Source: M55B177 sp034722275 (lineage in GTDB: Bacteria > Chloroflexota > Dehalococcoidia > GIF9 > AB-539-J10). Taken from it: 20,685 nucleotides of DNA. Positions within the stretch are counted from its first letter, which is position 1. Each line of letters begins with the position of its first letter. The notes beneath the pieces are model-generated. The model had not been told where the DNA came from. It ran no database searches and worked only from the letters and a program-made list of their open reading frames with translations. This document shows positions 7,752-14,870 of the stretch, in pieces. A program made the translations under genes and the position numbers. The DNA is taken from positions 1 to 20,685 of the forward strand of contig JAYENW010000026.1 of assembly GCA_034722275.1 (NCBI GenBank), in the 5' to 3' direction.

Positions 7752-8921
7752 ATGCGATTAGCAAAACGGGTTGATAGATTACCTCCATACCTTTTTGTTG
7801 ATATAAACCGAAAAATCGCTGAAAAGCGTGCCAGAGGTGAGGATATCATCAACTTTGCCATTGGTGACCCTGATTTGCCTACGCCACTTCACATTATCGA
7901 ATGTCTATGTCAAGCAGCACATAACTCTGATAATCATCGTTATCCTGAGACCGCAGGTTTACCTCAACTTCGCCAAGCTATGGCACGATGGTATGAAAAA
8001 CGATTTGGAGTCGTGTTAGATTCAGATAAAGAAGTATTACCTCTCATTGGTTCTAAAGAAGGAATTGGACATATGGCTCTATGTTTTGTTGATCCTGGCG
8101 ATATAACTTTAGTGCCTGACCCAGCATATCCTGTATTTTCTCTCGGCACGATATTAGCAGGTGGGGAGCCTTACTATATGCCTTTGAAAGAGGAAAATGA
8201 CTTCTTGCCAGACTTCGAAAGCATTCCAGAAAATACGGCTAATCGGGCTAAGCTGATGTGGCTCAACTATCCTAATAATCCCACTAGCGCTGTGGCTGAT
8301 CTTGCTTTCTTCGAAAAGTCGGTTAATTTTGCCCGGCAGCATGGTTTAGTAGTTTGCCATGATGCTGCTTACACTGAAGTCTATTTCGATGGCTACAGAC
8401 CTCCAAGCTTGCTACAGGTAACTGGAGCTAAGGAGATCAGTGTAGAATTTCATTCGCTATCCAAAACTTATCATATGACAGGATGGCGTATAGGTATGGT
8501 GGTGGGTAATGCTGCAATACTGGATGTTTTATTCCGCGTTAAATCCAATCTGGATTCAGGTATCCCTCAAGCAATCCAATACGCCGCCATGAACGCTCTG
8601 AATAGTTCACAAGACCATATTGTCAAGTATAATAATATCTTACAACACCGCCGCGACAAATTAATTAAGGCTCTCGACGAGAAAGGATTGAGTGCCAAGA
8701 TACCGCAGGCTACCTTTTACATCTGGGCTAAAGTACCCCCTAGCTATAATTCTGTGGCTTTCACTAACAAATTGTTGGATGAAGCTGGAATAGCTGTAAC
8801 CCCAGGTATTGGCTATGGAAATGAAGGAAATAATTATATCAGATTATCTTTAACGATTCCTGATGACCGTCTGGAACAAGGGATAGACCGCTTATTATCC
8901 TGGGATGGGGATTTTTCATAG
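7752..8921 (+). CDS. dapL: LL-diaminopimelate aminotransferase
   Basis: DapL converts tetrahydrodipicolinate plus glutamate directly to LL-diaminopimelate. It is a fold-type I PLP enzyme of 389 aa. INFAIGDPDLPTP opens the domain. GSKEGIGH is the cofactor phosphate-binding turn, YPNNPT the substrate/cofactor loop and CHDAAYTEVYF the Asp/Tyr pair. SLSKTYHMTGWRIG carries the Schiff-base lysine Lys238, and the C-terminus has NYIRLSL. The pattern SLSKTYHMTGWR with KSNLDSG is characteristic of DapL rather than aspartate aminotransferases, and dapF lies just upstream. A GGGGA Shine-Dalgarno stands a few bases before ATG 7752. Neighbouring aminotransferases of similar sequence could be mis-assigned, but the context with dapF makes this the best reading. 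Confidence 0.88.
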   Translation: MRLAKRVDRLPPYLFVDINRKIAEKRARGEDIINFAIGDPDLPTPLHIIECLCQAAHNSDNHRYPETAGLPQLRQAMARWYEKRFGVVLDSDKEVLPLIGSKEGIGHMALCFVDPGDITLVPDPAYPVFSLGTILAGGEPYYMPLKEENDFLPDFESIPENTANRAKLMWLNYPNNPTSAVADLAFFEKSVNFARQHGLVVCHDAAYTEVYFDGYRPPSLLQVTGAKEISVEFHSLSKTYHMTGWRIGMVVGNAAILDVLFRVKSNLDSGIPQAIQYAAMNALNSSQDHIVKYNNILQHRRDKLIKALDEKGLSAKIPQATFYIWAKVPPSYNSVAFTNKLLDEAGIAVTPGIGYGNEGNNYIRLSLTIPDDRLEQGIDRLLSWDGDFS

Positions 8922-8938
8922 GTTCTCTGAAATTGAGT

Positions 8939-8946
8939 AGGAGGAG
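8939..8946 (+). promoter_or_regulatory. Strong ribosome binding site deciding the hflX start
   Basis: AGGAGGAG lies six bases before ATA 8953 and 17 bases after the dapL stop. No ATG, GTG or TTG in the hflX frame follows it for more than 300 bases. Its spacing fits initiation at the ATA and little else, so it is the main evidence for the unusual start codon. Confidence 0.75.
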
Positions 8947-8952
8947 AAATAG

Positions 8953-10128
8953 ATAAAGCAGGAACTTTTCTCTACCAAAAATAAAGCGGAGCAAGCATTT
9001 CTAATAGGTGTAGAGCCTAAATCCTCCAATAATGATTGGGGAGTCGAGGATTCTTTACAGGAGTTACACTATTTAGCTCAGGCAGCTGGGGCCATTGTAA
9101 AGGGTACCCTCTCCCAAAAACTAGATACTCCATCGCCTACCCATTACATAGGTAAGGGGAAAATTACAGAGCTAATCGTTCTTAAAGAAGAGACTCACTA
9201 TAATACGGTTATTTTTGATGATGAATTATCACCCCGGCAACAAAGAAACCTGGAGGAGGCATTGGGGGTTAAGGTTATTGACCGCACAGCTCTCATTTTA
9301 GACATTTTTGCCAAGAAAGCTCGAACTCGTGAAGGACAACTTCAGGTTGAACTGGCGCAACATCGATACCTGTTGCCAAGACTCATTGGTCAGTGGAGCC
9401 ATTTGGAAAAGCTTGGCGGTGGCATTGGTACCAGAGGTCCAGGAGAATCTCAGCTAGAAACTGACCGCCGCCTTATTCGCAAGCGTATCAGTCGTATAGA
9501 GAATGAAATAGAGAGTGTGAGAAAACATCGAAGTCTCTATAGAAAGCGACGTAAAGAGACAGGCATACCCGTTGTTGCTCTTGTGGGCTATACTAATGCG
9601 GGGAAAAGTACCTTATTCAATAAGTTGAGCCAGGCTGGTGTGACTGTAGAGAATAAACTTTTTTCTACATTGGATCCTGTAACTCGCCGTCTGGTTTTGC
9701 CTGATAGACAACGATTTCTACTTACCGATACCGTTGGTTTTATTCATAAGCTGCCGCCATCAATTGTGGCAGCTTTTCGTGCTACGCTGGAGGAACTAGG
9801 TGAAGCTTGTTTGCTTTTATATATAGTTGACATAACACACCATAGTGCTGCCAAGCAATGCCAAGCGGTGGAAAAAGTATTGGAGGAACTGAGCCTCGCG
9901 AACAAACCAAAAATCACAGTATTCAACAAAGTAGATTTACTCTTTGACAACGAAAAGGAACTTACAACTCTAGGTTCGGTATTCTATCTTGAGGGATATA
10001 TGCCTTTAGCTGAAAGAAATTTTGTTCTTCTTTCAGCTATGAAAGGATGGGGGATCCCTGAACTCCTAGATAAGATAACTTATAATTTGTCTGAGCTCGA
10101 AAAGACAATTCCACTTGCCATTCTTTGA
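8953..10128 (+). CDS. hflX: GTPase HflX, apparently started from an ATA codon
   Basis: HflX is a ribosome-binding GTPase that splits stalled 70S ribosomes under stress. The N-terminal HflX domain runs from SLQELHYLAQAAGA through PTHYIGKGKITEL and LSPRQQRNLEEAL to IDRTALILDIF. A coiled linker with GPGESQLETDRR follows. The G domain has the P-loop GYTNAGKS (212-219), FSTLD, DTVG (259-262) and NKVD (325-328). The frame is open back to a TAG at 8950-8952. No ATG, GTG or TTG occurs in frame before TTG 9262, which lies inside the conserved domain and cannot be the start. The first codon after the TAG is ATA 8953, six bases after AGGAGGAG. That gives 391 aa, a normal HflX length. The start is therefore a rare AUA, a recent ATG-to-ATA mutation or a sequence error. 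Confidence 0.9.
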   Translation: MKQELFSTKNKAEQAFLIGVEPKSSNNDWGVEDSLQELHYLAQAAGAIVKGTLSQKLDTPSPTHYIGKGKITELIVLKEETHYNTVIFDDELSPRQQRNLEEALGVKVIDRTALILDIFAKKARTREGQLQVELAQHRYLLPRLIGQWSHLEKLGGGIGTRGPGESQLETDRRLIRKRISRIENEIESVRKHRSLYRKRRKETGIPVVALVGYTNAGKSTLFNKLSQAGVTVENKLFSTLDPVTRRLVLPDRQRFLLTDTVGFIHKLPPSIVAAFRATLEELGEACLLLYIVDITHHSAAKQCQAVEKVLEELSLANKPKITVFNKVDLLFDNEKELTTLGSVFYLEGYMPLAERNFVLLSAMKGWGIPELLDKITYNLSELEKTIPLAIL

Positions 10129-10198
10129 AACGAGCCCACATATCTGCATCCCGTGCTTAGCTACTTGTTGGCTTGCGCTGTGTGTAAGTAGTCACTCT

Positions 10199-10226
10199 TT
10201 GTAAAAACTAGCATTTGGAGTATAAT
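10199..10226 (+). promoter_or_regulatory. Sigma70-type promoter for the Hdr-Flx operon
   Basis: A TTGTAA hexamer (10199-10204) and a perfect TATAAT (10221-10226) are separated by 16 bases, in the 220-base gap between hflX and the HdrD-like gene. The predicted start near 10233 leaves a leader of about 115 bases. A weak inverted repeat, CTACTT at 10161-10166 with AAGTAG at 10186-10191, lies just upstream and may be part of the hflX 3' end. Confidence 0.55.
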
Positions 10227-10348
10227 TGCTCTTTATATCAAACACCTCTGATAAATGTTTCAACCTGAGGGACGGTTTAAAATAGGTTTCAAAATATTAC
10301 GGAAACCAATGCTGCATTTTAATTGCTCCGCTGGATCTAGAACTAAGG

Positions 10349-11500
10349 ATGAAGACATTAAATCCTTATAAGGAAGCCGCTGATTTATTAGCAGAGGCTG
10401 GTGGTGAAGACTTTAAGCTGTGTTATCAATGTGGCACCTGTAGTGGTGTTTGCCCCTGGAATTTGGTAAGGACATTTAATCCACGGCGTCTAATCCATGA
10501 ATCTCAATTTGGGCTGATAGACTTTGCCAACGAAGATAACTGGATTTGCGTCAGCTGCAATTTGTGCGTACAGCGTTGTCCCCGTGGTGTAAAAATAATC
10601 GATATCATGAGGGCTGTGCGTCGCGCTGTGATCAGCTTGGGTATTGCTCCTATTCCTGACTCTCTCAGAATTACGGCTAAAAATATTTCTGGCACAGGCA
10701 ATCCATTCGGCGAACTGCCAGAGAAACGTGGTGAGTGGTCAAAAGGACTAGGCGTGAAAACGTTTGACTCTAGCACTGAGATTCTTTACTTTCCTTGTTG
10801 TGTTCCAGCATATGACCCTGATGTAAAAGTAGTTTCTCAAGCTGTAGCTGCTATCTTGTGTAAACTCGACATAGATTTCGGCATTCTAGGCAGTGAAGAG
10901 AAATGCTGTGGGGAATCAATCCGCAAAGCTGGTTTTGAAGATATATTCCAGAGCCTGGCCCAACACAATATTACTACTTTTAAGGAACATGGAGTCAAGA
11001 CCATTCTAGTTTCTTCACCTCACTGTTACCACACCTTCAAAAATGAATACCCTGAACTTGGTGGTGAATTTAAGGTGCTTCATATTACGCAGTATCTGGC
11101 TTCTCTTATTAAACAAGGGGAATTAAATTTCTCTAGGGAGATAAGTAAAAAGGTAATTTATTCTGACCCTTGTTATTTAGGCAGGCATAATGGAATATAT
11201 GATGAACCCCGGGAAGTATTACAAAATATTCCTGGTGTAGAATTAATTGAGTTCCCTGATAATCGCGAGGATGCTATCTGCTGTGGTGGTGGCAGCGGTA
11301 GAATCTGGATGGATACTGCAAGAGAGGAAAGGTTCTCTGATATAAGGGTAGAACAGGCCATTGAAAGCGGTGCTGAGATAATAGCAGTAGCTTGCCCTTA
11401 TTGCTACCTTAATTATCGGGACAGTGTCATCAGTATGGGTAAAGATGATGTTATCCAGGTGAAGGACGTTTCTGAAATTGTTGCTGAAGCAATTGGATAG
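10349..11500 (+). CDS. HdrD-like protein: ferredoxin (HdrC-like) domain fused to two CCG (HdrB-like) domains
   Basis: The N-terminal HdrC-like ferredoxin domain has two [4Fe-4S] motifs: C25-x2-C28-x2-C31-x3-C35-P and C67-x2-C70-x2-C73-x3-C77-P. Two cysteine-rich CCG domains follow. The first holds Cys150-Cys151 and the CCGE at 186-189. The second reads DPCYLGRHNGIYDEPR, then CCGGGSGRIW, then ACPYC. CCG domains hold the non-cubane clusters that reduce disulfides in HdrB/HdrD. In a bifurcating Hdr complex this subunit would be the high-potential end that receives electrons from HdrA and reduces a disulfide or other acceptor. Fusion replaces separate hdrC and hdrB, neither of which is seen nearby. 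The length of 383 aa fits the HdrD/GlpC-like family. The in-vivo substrate is unknown. ATG 10349 has only a weak ribosome binding site. Confidence 0.85.
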   Translation: MKTLNPYKEAADLLAEAGGEDFKLCYQCGTCSGVCPWNLVRTFNPRRLIHESQFGLIDFANEDNWICVSCNLCVQRCPRGVKIIDIMRAVRRAVISLGIAPIPDSLRITAKNISGTGNPFGELPEKRGEWSKGLGVKTFDSSTEILYFPCCVPAYDPDVKVVSQAVAAILCKLDIDFGILGSEEKCCGESIRKAGFEDIFQSLAQHNITTFKEHGVKTILVSSPHCYHTFKNEYPELGGEFKVLHITQYLASLIKQGELNFSREISKKVIYSDPCYLGRHNGIYDEPREVLQNIPGVELIEFPDNREDAICCGGGSGRIWMDTAREERFSDIRVEQAIESGAEIIAVACPYCYLNYRDSVISMGKDDVIQVKDVSEIVAEAIG

Positions 11501-11516
11501 AGGATAATAAAGATAG

Positions 11517-11945
11517 ATGAAACGAGAAGCGGAATGGGAGCCAAAACTGCTGAGTTTCTGTTGTCGCTGGTGTAGCTATGCCGGTGCTGATTTGGCCGGC
11601 ACCAGCCGTAAGAAATATCCTGCCAACATAAGGATAATAAGAGTTCCATGTTCTGGAAGGGTTGATCCCCTCTTCATCATCAAGGCTTTGCAGTTAGGTT
11701 TTGATGGAGTACTGGTTTCTGGGTGTTATCCTGGTGATTGCCATTACCAGACGGGCAATTATTATGCGCGGAGGAGAATAGCTATAACCAAGAAATTCTT
11801 GGAATATATGGGTGTTGAATCACAGCGTATTCAGGCTAGCTGGGTTTCAGCTTCTGAGGGAGGTAAGTTTGCCGAAGTGGTCTCCGAGATAGTGAAAGAG
11901 TTGAAGGAAGTTGGTCCCAATCAACTGTTTGCCGATGAGAAATAG
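11517..11945 (+). CDS. mvhD: MvhD/FlxD-type [2Fe-2S] electron-transfer subunit
   Basis: This 142-aa protein is the small iron-sulfur adaptor that carries electrons from a hydrogenase or NAD(P)H-oxidising module to HdrA. The family pattern is clear: WEPKLLSFCCRWCSYAGADLAG with Cys15, Cys16 and Cys19, then VPCSGRVDP with Cys45, then GCYPGDCHYQTGN with Cys70 and Cys75. It lies 16 bases after the HdrD-like gene and 4 bases before the FlxC-like gene. No hydrogenase large or small subunit is present in the window. A flavin/NAD module is present instead, so the role is FlxD rather than MvhD in the strict sense. Confidence 0.93.
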   Translation: MKREAEWEPKLLSFCCRWCSYAGADLAGTSRKKYPANIRIIRVPCSGRVDPLFIIKALQLGFDGVLVSGCYPGDCHYQTGNYYARRRIAITKKFLEYMGVESQRIQASWVSASEGGKFAEVVSEIVKELKEVGPNQLFADEK

Positions 11946-11949
11946 AGAA

Positions 11950-12900
11950 ATGGAACAGAAATTGCGTCAGGAAGCCAAAGCCTTGCTTGAGCAGGGTCGG
12001 GTTGACTATATCATTGGATATGAGAAGGGGAGTTTGAAGTTTACCACTACGCCTTTGATAATCAAGGACAAAAATGATGTTGACCGCTTAGTAGTTAACC
12101 CATTTATAGTAAATAATCTGAGTGTCTTCCTGACTGAGATCAGGGGCCGGATTGGTATTGTAGCTAAAGGGTGTGATAGTCGTTCCATCATTAGTTTGAT
12201 ACAAGACAATAAGGTGAGCAGAGAAGATGTCGTAATTATAGGTGTCCCCTGCTCGGGAATTATCGATTTATGCAAGGTAGAAAGGTTGGTTGGAGAGGAG
12301 AGGGATGAACTAGATGATGTTACTAGAGAAGGGGATAAAGTGGTAATAGTGGTTGATGGCAGGAAAAGAGAATTTCCTATCGAGAAAGTTTTGTTTGATA
12401 ACTGCCTTGGTTGTAAATTCCCCACTCCACAGGAATATGATGTACTTCTCGGGGAAGCAACTTCTCCAGTCAGTGAGATGACAGCGAGCAGAGCAAGAAT
12501 AGCTGAGTTGGAAGGAATGTCTTCTCAAGAGAGGTGGAATTTCTGGAAGGGAGAGTTCAACCGCTGCATCAGATGTTATGCCTGTCGGAATGTCTGCCCT
12601 GCTTGTTTTTGTGAACGTTGTTTTGTTGAAGAAACTGAACCGCAGTGGGTATCACCAATTCCAAAGTGGCAAGATAATCTCATGTTTCAAATGACCAGAA
12701 ATATTCATGTGGCGGGGAGATGTACCGATTGTGGTGAATGTGAACGCGCTTGCCCTATGAATATTCCGCTGAGAAGCATGGCTAGGAAAATGTATGAAAT
12801 TGTAGAAGAGCTATTCTCCTATGAGGCTGGGTTAGATGAAGCTGCACCGCCATTGCTAACTGCCTATGAAGCAGTTGAAGCTGAAGATTTGATCAGGTAG
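11950..12900 (+). CDS. Cys-rich iron-sulfur protein, FlxC-like, with FrhB-like N-domain
   Basis: The N-terminal half (to about residue 155) resembles the FrhB/FdhB-type domain: GIVAKGCDSRS, VVIIGVPCSG and NCLGCKFPTP (Cys152, Cys155). The C-terminal half binds at least two [4Fe-4S] clusters: C206-x2-C209-x2-C212-x3-C216, immediately followed by Cys219, Cys221 and Cys224, and C258-x2-C261-x2-C264-x3-C268-P. The extra cysteines could hold another cluster or a metal. ATG 11950 was chosen because homologous proteins start near MEQKLR and it follows the mvhD stop by four bases. ATG 11935 and TTG 11911 are in frame and would overlap mvhD. By position between the MvhD and FlxB-like genes it is probably the FlxC subunit, an electron wire in the complex. 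That subunit match is from memory of the Desulfovibrio flx operon. Confidence 0.65.
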   Translation: MEQKLRQEAKALLEQGRVDYIIGYEKGSLKFTTTPLIIKDKNDVDRLVVNPFIVNNLSVFLTEIRGRIGIVAKGCDSRSIISLIQDNKVSREDVVIIGVPCSGIIDLCKVERLVGEERDELDDVTREGDKVVIVVDGRKREFPIEKVLFDNCLGCKFPTPQEYDVLLGEATSPVSEMTASRARIAELEGMSSQERWNFWKGEFNRCIRCYACRNVCPACFCERCFVEETEPQWVSPIPKWQDNLMFQMTRNIHVAGRCTDCGECERACPMNIPLRSMARKMYEIVEELFSYEAGLDEAAPPLLTAYEAVEAEDLIR

Positions 12901-12910
12901 GAAATAAAAG

Positions 12911-13939
12911 GTGGCTGGCAATAAGAAAATAAATAAAAGGGACATAGGCAAACTTCTTAATAAATGGAGCCAAGGATTTACTGTGTTTGTCCCATCGCGA
13001 GAGGATAAAGTAACTGCATTTGCTAAATGGGATGGTGTAAATACTAATTTTATGGAATGGTATAGAAATACGGTGATATCACCAAAGACTAACTTCTTTC
13101 CCCTTATGGAGGAAATGTTTAGTTTTCGGGAGGAGGAAGATGGCTACCATACGGAGTTACCTTCATCAGATAAGCATAAGCAGTTGATTTTTGGCATTCG
13201 TCCTTGTGATGCTAAGGCTTTATCCATATTAGATATGGCTTTTAAGGAAGGTTATGAAGATCCATATTACCTCTCTAGAAGAAAGGATAGCTTGCTTGTT
13301 GGGCTTGGTTGCACTAATCCTTATGATAGTTGTTTTTGTACCTCATTAGGTGGTGGTCCTTTTGACTCGACATATGTTGATATAATGCTCATTGACATTG
13401 GCGATGAATTATTAATTGAAGAGGTTACCAATGCTGGCAGAGAGCTGGTTGCCAGAACTGCTGGCTTGGAAGAGGTGACTGAAGCTGATAAAGCCAGAGC
13501 TAAGGAAGTTAAAAAATCATCTTACAACAAAGTGACAAAGAAGATAAATACTGAAGGTATTCAGAAGAAATTACAAGCTTGCTTTGAGGATAAAGATTTC
13601 TGGGAAAAAGTATCCACCAAGTGCTTAAGTTGTGGCATCTGCACTTTTCTTTGCCCCACCTGTTATTGTTTTGATATCAACGATGATTCTTTTAAAAAGC
13701 AAGGGGCAAGATTTCGAAGCTGGGATAGCTGCGCTTTTCCTATCTATACCAGAATGCCAATGGAAAACCCTAGGTCAGAGAAATGGCGACGGGTGAGACA
13801 AAGAGTATGCCATAAGTATGAGTTCTTTCCAATAGATTTTGATGTCATAGCCTGTGTTGGTTGTGGGAGGTGCATTCGCCAGTGTCCCGTGAACTGGGAC
13901 ATTACTGAAATACTAAATAATTTACCTACCAAAGCCTGA
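12911..13939 (+). CDS. Sulfhydrogenase-beta / AsrA / FlxB-like iron-sulfur subunit
   Basis: This 342-aa protein belongs to the family of HydB (sulfhydrogenase beta), anaerobic sulfite reductase A and FlxB. These proteins pass electrons between a flavin/NAD subunit and a partner. The family N-domain mark GIRPCDAKALSI is present, then GLGCTNPYDSCFC. The C-terminal di-cluster region has C238-x2-C241-x2-C244-x3-C248 with further Cys251 and Cys253, and C315-x2-C318-x2-C321-x3-C325-P. Between them RVCHKYEFFP is conserved in the family. The start is GTG 12911, 10 bases after the previous stop. The immediately downstream FAD/NAD gene is its usual partner. Confidence 0.82.
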   Translation: MAGNKKINKRDIGKLLNKWSQGFTVFVPSREDKVTAFAKWDGVNTNFMEWYRNTVISPKTNFFPLMEEMFSFREEEDGYHTELPSSDKHKQLIFGIRPCDAKALSILDMAFKEGYEDPYYLSRRKDSLLVGLGCTNPYDSCFCTSLGGGPFDSTYVDIMLIDIGDELLIEEVTNAGRELVARTAGLEEVTEADKARAKEVKKSSYNKVTKKINTEGIQKKLQACFEDKDFWEKVSTKCLSCGICTFLCPTCYCFDINDDSFKKQGARFRSWDSCAFPIYTRMPMENPRSEKWRRVRQRVCHKYEFFPIDFDVIACVGCGRCIRQCPVNWDITEILNNLPTKA

Positions 13940-13960
13940 TTTGTATTTGGAGCAGTACAA

Positions 13961-14833
13961 GTGATAAATGTTGATGTTGGCCAGAGAAGGAAATTCTTTG
14001 CCCACGGCAATGTGTATTTGCCCCATATGGTAACTATAGAGAAAATAGTTGAGGAGACCTATGATACCAAGACTTTTTATTTTCATTTTAAGGATAAGAG
14101 ATTGAGAGAAGAGTTCACATTTGAACCAGGACAATTTGCCCTGTTTTCTATCTTCGGAATGGGTGAAGCGCCTTTTGCTATTTCCTCCAGCCCAACTAGG
14201 AGGGATCATTTGGAGTGCAGTGTACGCCAGGTAGGAAAGTTAACAAATGCGATGCACAGACTAGGTGTTGGCGCTGAGATGGGTTTCAGAGGGCCATACG
14301 GGAATGGTTTCAAGCTGGATTTATTTCAAGGTAAAAATGTCATTTTTGTTGCTGGTGGTATTGGTCTCTCTGCACTGAGGTCTCTAATTTGGGATGTTAT
14401 CGACAACAGGGAAAAATATGGAAAGATAGACATTATATATGGTGCTCGTAGTCCAGCAGACCTATGCTTCAAATACGACTTGGATACATGGGAGAACAAT
14501 GAAGCTCTAAATATGATAACCACTGTTGATAGAGGTGATGAAAACTGGACAGGAAGAGTAGGTTTTGTTCCTCAGGTACTGGAGCAAGTAGCCCCTGAAC
14601 CAAATAATGCTGTAGCTGTTGTCTGCGGACCACCAATTATGATACGGTTCACTTTTCCGGTTTTGGAAAAGCTGGGCTTTTCACCTGCGCAAATGGTAAC
14701 CACGCTGGAGAAGAGAATGAAATGTGGCATAGGTAAATGTGGGCGGTGTAATATAGGCAATCTTTATGTATGTCGCGATGGCCCTGTATTCACCTATGCA
14801 CAGATCAAAAACTTCATTTCTGGTGAATATTAG
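13961..14833 (+). CDS. flxA: FAD/NAD(P)-binding oxidoreductase, sulfhydrogenase-gamma / FlxA-like
   Basis: The 290-aa protein is a ferredoxin-NADP reductase-type flavoprotein that would oxidise or reduce NAD(P)(H) for the complex. The FAD-binding barrel shows FEPGQFALFS and PFAISSSPT. The nucleotide domain shows VIFVAGGIGLSALRSL and VVCGPPIMI. The C-terminal [2Fe-2S] ligands are Cys255, Cys260, Cys263 and Cys271 in the CGIGKCGRCN region, as in sulfhydrogenase gamma and dihydroorotate dehydrogenase electron-transfer subunits. GTG 13961 is preceded by GGAG at 13949-13952. It is the last gene of the five-gene operon and ends 18 bases short of the convergent hdrA. NADH versus NADPH preference cannot be read with confidence. 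Confidence 0.86.
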   Translation: MINVDVGQRRKFFAHGNVYLPHMVTIEKIVEETYDTKTFYFHFKDKRLREEFTFEPGQFALFSIFGMGEAPFAISSSPTRRDHLECSVRQVGKLTNAMHRLGVGAEMGFRGPYGNGFKLDLFQGKNVIFVAGGIGLSALRSLIWDVIDNREKYGKIDIIYGARSPADLCFKYDLDTWENNEALNMITTVDRGDENWTGRVGFVPQVLEQVAPEPNNAVAVVCGPPIMIRFTFPVLEKLGFSPAQMVTTLEKRMKCGIGKCGRCNIGNLYVCRDGPVFTYAQIKNFISGEY

Positions 14834-14838
14834 TTTCA

Positions 14839-14870
14839 GGAAGCTTTTTTACTAGATCAGTAAACCTTCC
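14839..14870. terminator. Stem-loop between convergent flxA and hdrA
   Basis: GGAAG (14839-14843) pairs with CTTCC (14866-14870). Inside it TTTACT (14848-14853) pairs with AGTAAA (14859-14864) around a 5-base loop. It spans the 18-base gap and the end of hdrA. Symmetric placement between converging genes suggests a bidirectional stop, but neither strand has a U tract right after the stem, so it may instead be an mRNA 3' end stabiliser. Confidence 0.35.

Noticed and set aside
8950..8955. hflX as a pseudogene because of the missing ATG
   Set aside because: All GTPase and HflX-domain motifs are intact without stops or frameshifts; only the start codon is irregular.
9262..10128. A shorter hflX starting at TTG 9262
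   Set aside because: The conserved N-terminal HflX domain continues in frame upstream of it to 8953, and no ribosome binding site fits as well as the one at 8939-8946.
12006..12425. 139-codon antisense ORF inside the FlxC-like gene
   Set aside because: It is the shadow of a gene with clear Fe-S motifs, and its own translation is low-complexity and Ser/Thr-rich with no recognisable motif.
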